Assembly (NCBI RefSeq): GCF_030867095.1
Contig: NC_081827.1
Span: 215,631,310 to 215,695,309 of the forward strand
DNA length: 64,000 bases
Direction: 5' to 3'
Source of the DNA: Alligator mississippiensis
Taxonomy: Eukaryota; Chordata; Crocodylia; Alligatoridae
The position numbers and the translations under genes are program-made. Positions 37,401-49,033 of the stretch are shown here, one piece after another (the stretch's first letter is position 1; each line of letters begins with the position of its first letter). Under the pieces are notes generated by a model. It saw nothing but the letters and a program-made list of their open reading frames with translations, did no database searches and had not been told where the DNA came from.

Positions 37401-40400
37401 CTGCTTGTATTTTTCTTCAGCAATCATTAAAGGGGTTTTAAATTTCCGGATGTAAGGTTTAGGTTGTGTTTGTGTTGGCTCAGGTGGAAGAGAAGGTGAT
37501 TTTGTAAGTGGAAAAGCCACTCTCTTCCTAGTGGGCGGTGATTCTTGTGGAATTTGGGGTGGTGGATTAATCCCTTCTGTAATGAGTGAGGGCTTTTTTA
37601 CCTCTCCTGTTCTTGCATGAGTTGATTTCTGTCTCTGCTCTTGGCTAACAATATTCACCATAGTTTCAGACACTCTGCATTCTTCTGCTGTTTTGGTAAT
37701 ATTAATTTCTGTGCCTTTCTGAAGAACAGTGGTTTCAGGTTTTGGAGGTATTTTAGACTTGTTAGCTGCTAGTCTCTTAGAAGGTTCCATTTGCAGACAT
37801 GTCTTTGAGGATGGACCCTCAGGTGCTTTACCTGGTGCTTCAGCCTTAGCAGGAGGCTGCACTGAGCGAGGTGGCGACTTCTCTGGATATCTGGGGAAAT
37901 ATTCTTTCTTTTGCTTTGGCTGAACAGTAGGAGAAATTGTGAGAGGAGGTGGTGGTGGTGGTGGGAGAGAGAGACTAGGCAGAAATTCATTTACCAATTT
38001 GTCATCTAGTGGTGGTGGTGGTGGAGGAGGAGGAGGAAAGTGGTCGAATTCAGCTTTGGTGTTGTCCATAATTGAGTGTGACAATGTATCAGATGGCATC
38101 ATTGAAGGAGGAGGAGGTAGAGGAAATTCCAGTTCAGAAGATGTGACTGAAGGTGGTGGTGGAGGAGGGGGTGGGGAATCTATTTCTGGCAAATCTTTCT
38201 CCATACCGTTCTTGGCGGGATTTAAAGGTTTGTTCACTGAACACTGAAAGTCTGATTTAGTAGCTTCTGTTTTAGTCTTTCCTGTTTTAGTCTTGTGTTG
38301 ATGAGCATTGCTCTTTTTCTTCTTTTCAGTTTCTGTATATTTATTGTGCATTTCATGTCCAACTTTTACTTTTTGTTTGATTTTTATATTTGGCTCTGCT
38401 GTCATGGAAACTACATCTTGCACTGGCTGAACACTCATTTCACTCTCTCCAAAACCCTCCTTAAACTTCTGAGCTTGGTTTATTTCTTTCTTTGCCACTT
38501 GTTTTGGATGGCCAGTCACTTTAGAAACCCCACTAGCAGCCACGTTGATTGGTTGTTGTCTGGCTCTGGCTTTGGAGGTATAAACTCCTGTTGATATTTT
38601 TGCCTTTCCTCTTCTCTCTGTATTGTTTATGTTGAAAAAATCTTTATCTTCAAGCTCGTTACATGGATTCTGTTTCTTTTCTGCTGTGTGTTCAGTAACC
38701 TGAACTGTGCTGCAGCTATGATCCTCCTTCAAAGCTCTGCACACCTCTGATTTCTCTGTTCTCACTTCCCTCTTAACTTTAGCATTAAAAGCAGACTGAC
38801 TGGTCACATGTTGATCAACAAGAGGTTTTGCTTCTTTTTTTGTATGGCTTTGGAGTTGAATTTTATCCTTGGAATCATCTACTTTTTTGATAACTTTCTG
38901 TTGTAAATTAGGTAAGCTCCTTAGAAATGTTTTATCAGTATCCAGAGATTCAGTGCTCCATTCTTGATTAAAAGGGATCTTCCTAGTACCTTTTAAACCC
39001 CTGGACACAGTCTCATCTTCAGCATGCTTTCCTTCATGATATTCATGGAGAGATTTAACAGTCTTTTGTAGATTTTGTGTTACATTAACTTGGTTTTTTG
39101 CTAATATTTGAGAAGGCTCAGAAAGTATCTTCTTGGTGCTTTTTATGTCTTTATACTCACTTTCTTGATGCTCTACAATTTTCTCTTCTGCAGAGGTGTC
39201 TAGCTGGTTTTGTCCATCATTCTGAATATCATTGCTGATTACACATTCTTTGTCTATGCGCTTGAGGGACTGATGAGCTTCTTTTAAAGATCTTAATGTT
39301 GATTCAAGGTCACCTTGAACAACCGCCTCTTTCAGAACTTTATTTGTTTTGTTTATTGCTTTTTCAAGGGATTCAATTGTCCGCTTAATATCACCAGGGA
39401 TGACATCAGGCTTTTCTGTTTCTTTCAGTTGGTAGGATGATTCTTTAAGAGACCTTAGTATTGCCAGGATATCAGCTTTTATAACTTCTTCCTTTTCTGT
39501 AACAGTTGTCTGATTTATAGTCTGGCTGAGTGAATGTAAAGCTGCCTTCAAATCACCTTTTATAATTTCTTCTTTGTGGACATGGCAAGATGTATTTTCT
39601 GGCTCTGTCAAAAAAATTTTAACTGTATTAGACACATCTCCAGGGATGATGTCAGTTTCATTAACTGTGCGTTGAACTGGAAGCTTCTGTTTCTTCAGTA
39701 ACAGCTTCATACCTTCTACGTCACCACCAATTATTTCTCCTTCCTCTTCTTGTTTCTGGGTTGTGAATATTTCATTTGACCCAGTCTGAAACATTTTTAG
39801 ATAATCCAGAGCTCCAGATTCTATGCAGGTTGTGAAAAACTGAACATTTCCCCTTTCTGATTCATCTATTTTAGCTCTTTCTGTTATTTCATTATTCATG
39901 GTAGAAGACAGAAGGTTGTGAATAGTACGTTTCACATCACCACCTATCACTTCATCATGATGGATTTTATTGCCATCCTTTTTGTGAAGGAGAGAATAGA
40001 TTGTCATGTTAATATCGCCTCTCTCATTTTCCTGAATTAAAATTCCTCGTTTTACAGAACTATCCTCACTAAACAGGTTTTTTATAGCTTCCTGTATATC
40101 ACCTCTCACTATCTCTTCTTTTTCAACAAGAACATCTGTCGATCTGTTCAGTAATTGAGCTTTGGTCAAATTGACATTGCCCTTTTCGTCTTCATTTACT
40201 GTAATTTCTCTTTTGACAGTGCTCCTTTTGGACAGCAGGTTCATCATTATGTTGCCTAGATCCCCTTTAATAATCTCTTCCTTTTGTATTTCAGGTGGCT
40301 CTTGATTCATTAGTTTATATTTTGCCATTCGGACATCTCCAATTTCATCTGCCTCAAGGATAATTCCATGAGACTCCACAACTTTGTGAGAGTAAAGTTC

Positions 40401-43400
40401 TTTTAGAGTTTCTGTGATACTTTTTCCTATAATTTCTTCCTTTTCAACCTTGCTTTCATTAAATTCATGGAAAGGTGTTGTTTCAAAAAGCCATGTTGTT
40501 GTCTTTACATCTGACTGTGGAATTTCTTCCTTTATTTTTATTTCACTTTCTTCAGGTTCCTTAATGGAATCTAAAGGCTGGTTCTCAAAAAGCCACACTG
40601 CCTGCTGAACATCACCTTCTTGCACATCTTCCTTTTTGACTGTCTTAATATCCTTATACTCTGACCCCTCTCCTCTAATCTCATCTATAGTGTGTGTTTC
40701 AAATAACCAAGTAGAAGTTTTAACATTGCCCTGTTGAATTTCATTGACACTAACTGTTCTTACATATGTGTCTTTCTTGAGCCCCTGAGATTCAAATAAT
40801 TGCTTGTTGGCCTTCACATCACCACCCTGGACAGCATCAATAGTAGGCATAATTAATTTTTCATCTTCTGAAATTTTGTCCAGTTGTTGGGTCTCAAATT
40901 TGTATCTGACAGAGCTCACATCTCCTTTTTGAATATCTTCTTGAGTGACAGCTTTAATAACATATACATCGTCTGATTCATTAATAGAGTCTAGAGGTTT
41001 TGTTTCAAACAGCCACCTAGTCCCACGTACATCTCCATGGATCACTTCTTCCTTCTTAACTGTTGTCACTTCATGGTAATACCCTTCTTTGTCTTGAATT
41101 GCATACAGTGGCTGGGTTTCAAACAACATTCTGTAGTTTTTCACATCTCCCTTTGTTATTTCTTCCACACTAATGGTTTTCTCTGCGTTGATGTCTACAG
41201 ATTCATCTTTAATCTGATCCAAAGAAAAAGTCTCAAAAATAAAGCAGCCCTTTCTCACATTTCCACCCTGTATATCGGTAACAGTTCTGAATAATGTACT
41301 GTCTTCTTGGTTTTCCTTTATAGTATCAATAGACTGGTTTTCAAAAAGCCATCGACAATGTAAAACATTTCCTTTCTGTACATCTTCCTCCTGTATATTT
41401 TTAATTTTTTCCAGAACTTCCTCTGAACTATAATTTATAGAATCTAGTGACTGGTTTTCAAATTTATACTTCATAGTGGAAACATCACCGGGCTGGATAT
41501 CAATTTCCACTACTCTCTTGAATTCCTTTTCTCCTTCTCCTTGTATATTATCTAAATTTTCTGTCTCAAACAGGAAACATGCTGTACGGACATCACTTCC
41601 TTGAATTTCCTCCTGACTCACAGTGTGCAGTTTTACTGTTGTTTCTGATTCATCTTTTATCGCATCAAGTGGCTGTGTTTCAAAGAGCCAAGTGCAGGTT
41701 TTGACATCTCCTTTATGAATTTCTTCACTGTCAGTCACTACCTGAACTTTGTCATACAACAATTCCATTGGCTGCGTTTCAAATAGCCATCTACACATTT
41801 TTACATCTCCTTTAACAATATGTGTAGTCTGCTCTGTATTACTTTCTTCATCTTCTAGATTGCTAAAATATTTAATAGAATCAAGAGGCTGCGTTTCAAA
41901 CAACCATTTTGCTGTTTTTACATCACCTGACTGCACTTCTTGTGAGGATATTCCTTTGATAATCTGGACTTTTTTAACGCTTTCATCAAATTGGTCAAGA
42001 GGTCTTGTTTCAAATAGCCATCTGTAGCTTTTTACATCTCCTCTTAAAATTTCTTCTTGTCGAATTGTTTTAACTTCATGATATTTTCCAAAACTGTCTT
42101 GAATTGCATATAATGGAGTTGTTTCAAAAATAACTTTATTTAACTCTACAACGCCTCTTTCTATGCCTTCTATGTGAATTTTATGGGATTCATCGTACTT
42201 ACTTACACCACTTGATTCAAATATATTTTTGCAGCTGCTTACATCTCCCTTGTCAATTTCTTCAAGTTTTACTGTTCTTACAAATTCCTTCTTTCCTTCT
42301 CTAATTTGTTCAAGAGGTTTTGTTTCAAAAATCCATTTCTGATGCCTCACATCACCTTTTTCTTCTTCAGTGGCAACCACCTTCTGAAGTTTCCCAACAT
42401 CTGGACTATCCTTTATTGCATCCATTGGTAGCGTTTCAAATAAATGTTTGGTGGTGCTTACATCACCTCCTATTATTTCTTCAGGTGGCAGGTGAGTTGT
42501 GTTGTCATTATCTTTTAGGGTATCAAGTGGCTGATTTTCAAAAATCCAGCACTTTCTACAGACATCAGCTCCTAGAATAGTTTCCTTCTTACTGACAGTT
42601 ACTTCTGAGTCCTCTTTGATAGTATCCAAAGCCTGGGTTTCAAATAACCATTTTGCCTTGTGAACACCACCTTTGATGTTTTCCTCCATAGAGACTCCAC
42701 AGACAACTTTAATTTCCAGAGGATCTTTGTTAATCATGTCTAAGGGCTGTGTATCAAACATCCAGCGTGCTGTTCTGACATCACCTTTTTCAATGTCTTC
42801 TCGGTGAACAGTTTTAATCTCCAGCATTTGACCCAAGTTATCTCTAATAACATACATTGGTTGAGTTTCAAAATGCTTTATGCTTCTTTTCACATCTCCT
42901 TTAATTTCTTTAAGTTCGGATCTCAATTGCAGAAAGTTAATTTCATCCACTGAGTACAACTGACCAATTTTATCCAAATTTAGGGATTCAAATATATACT
43001 TTACAGTTTTCACATCACCACCAGTAATGTCTTTAACACAAGTTTCATCTGTTTCTTGTTCCTTGTCATGATGAATTTTATTCATAGAATCCAAAGGCTG
43101 AGTTTCAAACATCCATGTTGCTGTGCGGACATCTCCTCTAGCTAGCTCAGGAATTTTGTCTGCATTTTCTGCAGAATCTGAAGAATGTGAACCCAGTGCA
43201 TCAATAGGTTGTGTTTCAAACATCCAGGTTGTATACTTAACATCTCCGCCCGCAATGATTTCTTGATCTGCAATGCTTTTAATATTGCTGGGGTCTGGAG
43301 ATTCATCTTTGATTGAGTCCAGAGGCTGGTTCTCAAAGACCCATCTCATAGACTGAACTTCTCCTTTTAGAATTTCATCCCACTCTAGGTATTCTCTCTC

Positions 43401-43898
43401 TGGGCTCATACACTTTTGAGGGCTATTACGACTATTTTCAAAGACATATCTAGCTTGTTGTACATCTCTTGATGCTGAATTCCCTGTTTCAAGCTCAGTA
43501 GATACAATATGAGAAATTTCACGTAAATAATCTTTTTCTAAATTCTTTCTTACTTCTGGGTGAATATGTTTGTATAAACGTTTTAATTCATATAAATTTC
43601 TCTGCTTTGAATACAAATCTTTGGGGATTGTGAGCTTTGTTGGAGAGGTGAATAATTCAGGGGACTGGGAAAACTCTCTCATATCTGATGGAGGTTGTAG
43701 CATGGCTGTAGAAGGAGGAGGTAACTCTTCTCTGCTTCTGCATTTAGAGGACTTGGTGTGAACTGTAGGAGAAGCAGCAGTCCCATGCTTTGTTTCTCTT
43801 GTCACAGAAGTTTCATGTATTCTATTTGCTGAAGCACTGGCCGTGGAAGAGGAACTAACTGCAGAAGGCCATGCAATTTCTTGATATTCATTTTCAAT
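34424..43898 (-). CDS. XIRP2: XIRP2 giant exon: Xin actin-binding repeats, proline-rich and C-terminal region (long isoform)
   Basis: This single 9475-nt coding exon encodes about 3158 residues of an actin-binding scaffold. Xin proteins bind and bundle F-actin at intercalated discs and myotendinous junctions, and XIRP2 also acts in hair-cell stereocilia. The acceptor is CCCCTAAAG before ATTGAAAATG, and the donor is TTCAGTG before GTAAATAAG. Entry is phase 0 and exit phase 1. Order of parts: a Ser/Pro-rich head, then a conserved YSKQRNLYELKRLYKHIHPE segment, then 28 recognisable Xin repeats of the form GDVKTxxWLFETQPLD. About 13 degenerate GD[VIL] repeats follow, then basic linkers, a proline-rich block (FPPPPP), a long Ser/Gln/Lys-rich region and the tail LRNFQKTWQESERVFKSLGY. 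The reading frame has no stop over the whole length. If the downstream intron were retained, translation would end after only G-K at 34416. The homology call is from family memory and is very strong. Confidence 0.97.
37940..38185 (-). repeat. XIRP2: Proline-rich block in XIRP2 with FPPPPP motif
   Basis: Four polyproline runs lie within about 80 residues: SPPPPPPPPSVTSS, EFPLPPPPSMM, DHFPPPPPPPPPLDD and SLPPPPPPPLTI. The phrase HFPPPPP fits the EVH1-binding core FPPPP recognised by Ena/VASP proteins. It is coded by GGT/GGA-type triplet runs as seen on the plus strand, so length polymorphism is likely. Confidence 0.9.
39280..40350 (-). repeat. XIRP2: Degenerate Xin-like repeats following the main array
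   Basis: About 13 further units keep the spacing element [EK]xIxxGD[VIL] but replace the WLFETQPLD core with helical sequences such as NLLS, SLKESS, SLEKA and SLKEA. Examples are IVRGDIQEAIKNLFS, VIGGDVKRTIHNLLS, VIPGDIKRTIESLEKA and VVQGDLESTLRSLKEA. They look like diverged descendants of Xin repeats that have lost the aromatic actin-binding residues. Confidence 0.75.
40471..43466 (-). repeat. XIRP2: Array of 28 Xin repeats within XIRP2
   Basis: I count 28 copies of the 16-residue Xin motif, spaced mostly 35-40 residues apart, from DVQQARYVFEN (near 43466) to SDVKTTTWLFETTPFHEF (near 40471). The best copies read GDVKTAKWLFETQPLDSI. The W-[LM]-FE[TN] core is mostly kept. Weak copies have lost the Trp (KNIFESSGVSKY, KVIFETTPLYAI, KQLFESQGLKK). 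The motif is the actin-binding unit of Xin proteins, and 28 is the number I remember for mammalian XIRP2. Confidence 0.93.
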
Positions 43899-44656
43899 CT
43901 TTAGGGGACAAAATTGATATTTTATTTAACAAACACGTTTTTTCAGCCCAAAGTTTTATTGATTCCATTCAAAGGATTAGTTCTCCAAGGTGCTGAGCAA
44001 GGACATTACAATTAAAGGTTAAGAGACCCAACATCTTCAGATGTTTTTCAGAGCCTCATAGAATTAAAACTAATTCTAATACAGGCATAATGTATAAAAG
44101 GTAAGATGCAGTGATTTTGCAGCATTGCTTTCTCTGCTGCAACCAATACAAATTTGATGTACTGCACATAACACATAATTCACCAGCAGTTTATACTGAT
44201 TTCAATTTAAATGGAATTAACATTCTCTGCATTTGTCTCTGAACTAATGTGTCAACCCAAAATTTTGGAGAGAAAGATGATCACAGAAATTATATTTTTT
44301 TACCAGAGTAAAAGATAAAGAGGAGATTGCATGCAGCAAGAGAAGACAGAGGAAAACAAAAAGATTTTTTTAAAGCTTTGCTTTTAACTGTATTCATCTC
44401 CTAATACAAATGTTTGTTAGATTATTTAATGCAATTTATGTTATTTTGTATTTATTGTTCACATGTTTTCCAAGCCCTCTATCTTCCCACCACTTCCATG
44501 ATACATTACACTGACATTCAGACAAACTACCTGACCAAAATATGAATATGCTAAGATTTGAGAGCTTGCAGAATAGAGTAGCATTTCAGTGTTATACTGA
44601 ATTTTAACATTTCTAGTTTGCATGGACAGAGATTACTCTTATTATTAAGTACAGAC
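43899..44656 (-). other. XIRP2: XIRP2 intron 5' of the giant exon
   Basis: This 758-bp intron runs from GTCTGTAC to GTCCCCTAAAG. It is phase 0, and no repeats or conserved motifs were recognised. Its donor can alternatively be spliced to the acceptor at 30249-30250. Confidence 0.8.
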
Positions 44657-44781
44657 CTTAATCTGCTTTGCAGGTGTTGCAGGCTCTCTGTCAGCCTTTT
44701 CTTGGGCTGTCCTTTCAAACTGTTCTTTTAAAACCTGTGTTGAAATCTTTGAAATCTCTTCATCCATAGCTGCATTGACTA
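44657..44781 (-). CDS. XIRP2: XIRP2 internal coding exon (..[22 protein letters not shown])
   Basis: This 125-nt exon sits between a GTCATTGCAG acceptor and a GTCTGT donor after ATTAAG. Two bases complete a Val codon from the preceding exon, and 41 codons follow: [20 protein letters not shown] and onward to PATPAKQIK. This matches the family segment that ends in TPAKQIK just before the giant exon. The exit is phase 0, so it can join in frame either to the giant exon (long isoform) or directly to the LIM exon at 30248 (short isoform). It is therefore the branch point of the isoform choice. The donor GTCTGT is weaker than consensus. Confidence 0.9.
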
Positions 44782-45694
44782 CTGCAATGACAATAAAAAT
44801 AAAAGGGTTTTTCTATGTCCATGTTATTAAAAATGTCTTTATCAATGAATTATAAAAAGTTATTACACTAGACCAATTCACATTACACTAGATCAATCCA
44901 GCCTTGCATTGCTAGGAGAGCTACTCAGTCATTGCACAGAGAACCCTGAATAATTGCAGAGTGCTACATTATCCATGGTCTGTCAGGACCAGAATTGTTG
45001 GATATTGCAGAAACAGTATTTGAGGCCATTTGTTCATATTCTGTGGACCTGTCCAGGTGAACAGTAGTTAAACATTTGCACAACTGAGTTGTTGCTTGCC
45101 AAAATGTGAGGAGGATTGTTATTCTTCATAGTTGTGATACATTACAGCAGAGGTCAGCAACCTTCAGGCCAGATCCAGCCTGGAAGAGATTTTATCAAGC
45201 TCACTAAGCATGCCAAAAATGATATTGTCACAGTATTTGCAGGGTTAGGGCTGGAGGTGGGGGAATGAGGGGGGACTTCTCCTGAAAGCTTCCTCCCCTG
45301 GGGTGCTCATGGTTGACATTCCAGCTCCCTGGACTGCTAATCTCACTGCAGCCAAGAAGCCAGCAGCTTGCTTTGGGATAAAACCTTGTTAATGAAAGGT
45401 TGTTAATTGTTACAGAAAGGTAGCTGGCTCCTGCATTAGAGTATTTAATCATGTGCTTCAGTCCATCCTGTTTAGCAAAACACTTCAGGAGGTCCTTAGA
45501 TCTAATCACATGCTTGTTAAATGTCATGGAAGTCAATGTTCAGCATTTTGCTGAACAGGGATGGACTGTGCAGTTGGAACTGATGTTTTCATGTTCATGT
45601 ATGACCAGTGATAGTTTTGTGTGAGCAAGTGGATATGCTATTTGTTATTTGTTACTCTTTATTCTTATGCTTAATATCCTCCCAACTTTCTTAC
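44782..45694 (-). other. XIRP2: XIRP2 intron, phase 1
   Basis: This 913-bp intron runs from GTAAGAAAG to TCATTGCAG. Around 45146 it contains the end of a possible hAT-type element (CAGAGGTCAGCAACC). The remainder is unassigned. Confidence 0.8.
45146..45240. mobile_element. Possible end of a hAT-like element
   Basis: CAGAGGTCAGCAACCTTCAG, then GCCAGATCCAGCCTGG, resembles a hAT short-element terminus ('cagaggtcagcaacctttgg'). The opposite end was not found. Confidence 0.35.
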
Positions 45695-45767
45695 CTGTTT
45701 CTTCAGTATGTTGAGCAAAATTAGAAGCTCTCGTTGTTTCATGGGTAGCTTTTTCAAGATGAGAAAC
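45695..45767 (-). CDS. XIRP2: XIRP2 internal coding exon (VSHLEKATHETTRASNFAQH..)
   Basis: This 73-nt exon has the acceptor TTGTACCCAG and the donor ACAG before GTAAGAAAG. It translates as VSHLEKATHETTRASNFAQH-TEET plus one base, which joins the next exon's TA to make Val. The VSHLEK start corresponds to the MVSHLEK segment I remember from mammalian XIRP2. The phases (0 in, 1 out) agree with both neighbours, which is the main support for so short an exon. Confidence 0.88.
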
Positions 45768-46061
45768 CTGGGTACAAAAATTTAACTTTAAATCAAATTT
45801 AGCATAATACATGAGAATTTCCCACCAAAGTTTTATGGAAGAAAAATCTGAATGAAACCATGGCTAATTAACACATTGAAGCAATTCTTATAAAACACCT
45901 TTTCTTCCCTCATGTCTCCATACCACTAAATGAGGTAACTATCATCAGAACATCAAGATCTTGTTATAGTAAGTAGTAACAGAGTTAAGATGAAAATATG
46001 TAGCCTCAAAATCAGCATCTTTGTGTAAGTGCCTGGTGACACAATTAATTGATACAGTTAC

Positions 46062-46169
46062 CTCTTCTGTTTGAAAGGCCTCCAGCTGAGATTCTTTGGA
46101 GGTCACTTCATTTCGTTCAGTTTCTTTGCTGCTGCTTGATACTTTGAGCTGACTCCTACTTGTCATTTC
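46062..46169 (-). CDS. XIRP2: XIRP2 internal coding exon, most 5' exon identified (EMTSRSQLKVSSSSKETERN..)
   Basis: This 108-nt exon (36 codons) has the acceptor TTTGTCCTTAG and the donor ACAGAAGAG before GTAACTG. It translates as EMTSRSQLKVSSSSKETERN, then EVTSKESQLEAFQTEE. It is phase 0 at both ends and continues in frame into VSHLEK. The internal Met is unlikely to be the start. The family has additional upstream coding sequence (a segment around the motif GLAKVKKQFE) that I could not find in the rest of the window. This exon is supported by splice sites, phase and position, and less by sequence similarity than the others. Confidence 0.8.
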
Positions 46170-47019
46170 CTAAGGACAAATAAAAGTAATTTCACATTAA
46201 CAGCTTAATGGTAAACTAAAAACTTCATATTTGTCTATAGATGCTTTTCACTAATAAATTATAATGTAAAAGGCAGTGTTTGAAAAAACAGGTTTTTTCA
46301 CCCGTGAAGGATACCGTATGTGAATAAGATCTTCAACAAAACTTAAGACAGGCCTTGCTGTATAATAGATGATAGACATATTGCAATTTCATTACTGCAG
46401 TGCCATCTCAGCTTTTGATATGTATGTATTGAAATCTGTGTGGATAAGTACAAAATACAAAGTAAAGAGCAGGAGAAGGAGAGCATCAGCAGCTAATTCT
46501 TGTTTTAATGAAGATGCTTCTACAGCCACCAACTTCTCCTGTCTATTAGCAGGACTGAGCTAAAGGAACTTCATAAACATGATTTTGTCTTTGTAAAAGA
46601 GATGATATGCAAATCGTAGTGTGTGTATAGCAGTCATTTTCATGTGCAAACAAAGAAGTTTGTTTATGAAAAATGGAAGCTGGATTGGGATTTTTACAAC
46701 GTCATCCATAGCCTGTTGTCTTTGCTCTTTATAGAAGAGCCTATGAAATATTCATGCTACTTTTGTACATTAAAAGAGATACAATTGTGCTGTAACAGGC
46801 TGAGTTTTGAGTCTGTGTTCCAGAGGTGCCAAATACATGGTTGTCTGAGAGCCCTGCCACCCCTTGGGAAAACGGCTGTCACTTGAACTGCATAAAATTT
46901 TCCACATGTCCATTATCTTAGGCCTTCCCACCCTCCCTCCCCAGGCAAAAGTAAAAGTTGGCACCTAAGCTGTATTCTATATATCTATGTAATCTAATTT
47001 CTATGGTTCTTGTGATGGT
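46170..47019 (-). other. XIRP2: XIRP2 intron sequence, no upstream exon found
   Basis: This is the continuation of the intron 5' of the 46062-46169 exon. No sequence resembling the family's next upstream exon (around GLAKVKKQFE) was recognised here or further to 64000. Confidence 0.5.
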
Positions 47020-47150
47020 GCTATCTTTGTTCAGTTTCAGCTCAAATTCTGCTGTGGACTTGCTTTCTGACCTAGGGCAAATCACTTGATCGGTAAAATG
47101 GAGATCATGTTTATCAGTCTCCTTAAACTGCTTTGCGACATACTCCTTAT
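47020..47150 (-). mobile_element. MIR-like SINE remnant
   Basis: TTTCTGACCTAGGGCAAATC, ACTTGATCGGTAAAATGGAG and TGCTTTGCGACATACTC match the MIR body order 'gaccttgggcaagtcactt...gtaaaatgggg...gcactttg'. The strand is uncertain. Confidence 0.5.
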
Positions 47151-48083
47151 AAAAATTCCAAATTAGTCCAAAATAGTATCAGTACAAATTAATTTCTCCA
47201 GGTTTGTTAATATTATGAGATATGGAAATGATAAAGCAATTAACGCATTTGTTAGTGTCAAATAGGTAGCTCTCTTTGGTAAGAGCGAGGCTCACTTATA
47301 TTTTTCTGCAGAATATGAACTTTCAGTTAAAAAACTAAAAAGTGTTCTAGGCCTGTAAAGAACCTACAAAATTTTCAGTGCATGAAAGTAGAAAGAATGT
47401 GTTTCTGGGTTTATATATCTACAGCCTGAAGCAATGAAAAAAAACTCAATTTTCTACATACCAAATGCTGGCACCTGCTTTCAGTGTAGCTAGAAGAGTA
47501 ATAAACCACAGGAAAAGAGATTTCTCTTTCCACATGCATACCCTCAGCCATCCTATGACACTGGAGCTTCCAGGGCTTTTTTGCCTGAGGACTGGTTTGC
47601 TTTATATGGTTTGCACAAAATAGGGTATGTCTGGTGAATCTATGTAGTGGAAGTTGTACTAGTTTGTTCCTATATACCTGCTATAAAGTGGGATACCAGG
47701 CACCTCAGACTCTATGGCATGCATCCCCTTTGTGGCGACTGTGCATCCTATTGAACCCTTATGCAGTAAAGTTATTTACTTGGACTACAATAAAAACACC
47801 AGTATCAAGCAGAATAAATCTGGCTACTGACCCACTGGATAATATAGTTGTTCATTAAACTTGAGATTGATACTATTTCCTGCTAAGACTGAATTTTTAG
47901 AGTGCATGCAGGCCTTGGGGTAGGACATGATATAAATTTGCATATGTTCCAGACTTAATTTGCAACTGTAAAGAGTCTTTAGAGTTAATGCCCCACAAAG
48001 CTAAAATGAAGCAACTCACAAACACTTGGGGACCTGCCACTCTGTCTGTGATTATATTTTATATATATTCATACACATACATG
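47151..48083. other. Intronic or intergenic sequence, nothing recognised
   Basis: AT-rich, with no coding signal. Confidence 0.35.
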
Positions 48084-48091
48084 CTTCTGCA

Positions 48092-48363
48092 CAGAGCAGA
48101 CCCAAGCAGGGTGTGGAGCCCGGGGCAAATCAGCCCATGCAGGGCTCTGCCCCTGCTCTGATCCCACGGGCCCCAGACCCAAAGAAACTGCTGCCACCAT
48201 TGGCAGCAGTGGCGTCAGGTGGGAGGGTAACGAGTGGCTGGATGTGGAGCAATCGCTTCGCCCAGCTCTGCACCGCCACTGCTCTGCCCCAGTCTGTGGG
48301 TCCCCCAAAGCACAGGACCTGGGGCGGTTGCCCCAATTCGCCCCCCTCCTAGGGATGGCCCTG
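48092..48363. mobile_element. GC-rich hAT-type MITE with perfect 8-bp target duplication
   Basis: This 272-bp element has ends CAGAGCAGACCC and GGGATGGCCCTG (inverted CAG(A/G)GC). It is flanked exactly by CTTCTGCA at 48084-48091 and 48364-48371. It is GC-rich inside AT-rich surroundings. Its right half (GGGGCGGTTGCCCC, then CCCTAGGGATGGCCCTG) resembles the right end of 5996-6398. Long frames inside are compositional. Confidence 0.9.
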
Positions 48364-48371
48364 CTTCTGCA

Positions 48372-49033
48372 TTCAGGTAAAGATGTGTTAGATACATAAG
48401 TTAAGATCTCATTACTTAAACGCTCACTTATAAGACGTAAAGTATGTTGATGTTTGCTATTATATATGCTTTCAATGGTTGAAGTGTATTAAAAAGGAAT
48501 ATAATTAGGCTTAATGTATGCAGGAATCATATCTAATCTGAACTTCATTGCATCTTTATTGATCCTACAGTTTGTATCTGTTTGTGAAGAAGCTACTATA
48601 TTGCTAAGGATCACTATGATAAAAAATAGCAGCTATAGCTACCCAGCATATAGCTACCAATGCCTTAGGCATCATAAACATAAAAGGGCAAATTTTGACT
48701 GTGTACTTACGTTGCCATTCACTGGGGGAAGTGGGTGGGAGAGTCTGAAGACAGAGAACCCCTGCCCTTGTACAACTTAGATAAGAGTTGTTTGAAATTG
48801 CATTTGTCAGGACAAAAGTCTGCTATAGGAGCAACAGCTTTTCAGTCAAAAAAGCAGCAGAGAATAGGGTAAACCATGGCTGAATTCCCAACCAGCTGCA
48901 CGTAGTGATGCTGGTGGAGTTCACCCCTTAAAGGGCACTACCACCGTGTGTGTGCCACATGCACACTATATAAAGCATTCTGTGGAATGCCATTTTGAGG
49001 TTCCACATGGGAATATTGCTTTGTATTGCCCCC
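48372..49033. other. Intronic or intergenic sequence, nothing firm
   Basis: A good-looking minus-strand donor context (GGCAACGTAAGTAC) at about 48703-48716 has no recognisable exon in front of it. Confidence 0.35.

Noticed and set aside
37939..38247. Gly-rich plus-strand frame
   Set aside because: This is the antisense of the XIRP2 polyproline block.
43803..43805. Apparent start codon of the giant open frame
   Set aside because: It is GTG (Val), and the frame continues upstream to a good splice acceptor at 43899-43900, so it is internal coding sequence.
48700..48720. Strong donor-like GGCAACGTAAGTAC on the minus strand
   Set aside because: The sequence in front of it does not resemble XIRP2 and has no matching acceptor in a sensible frame.
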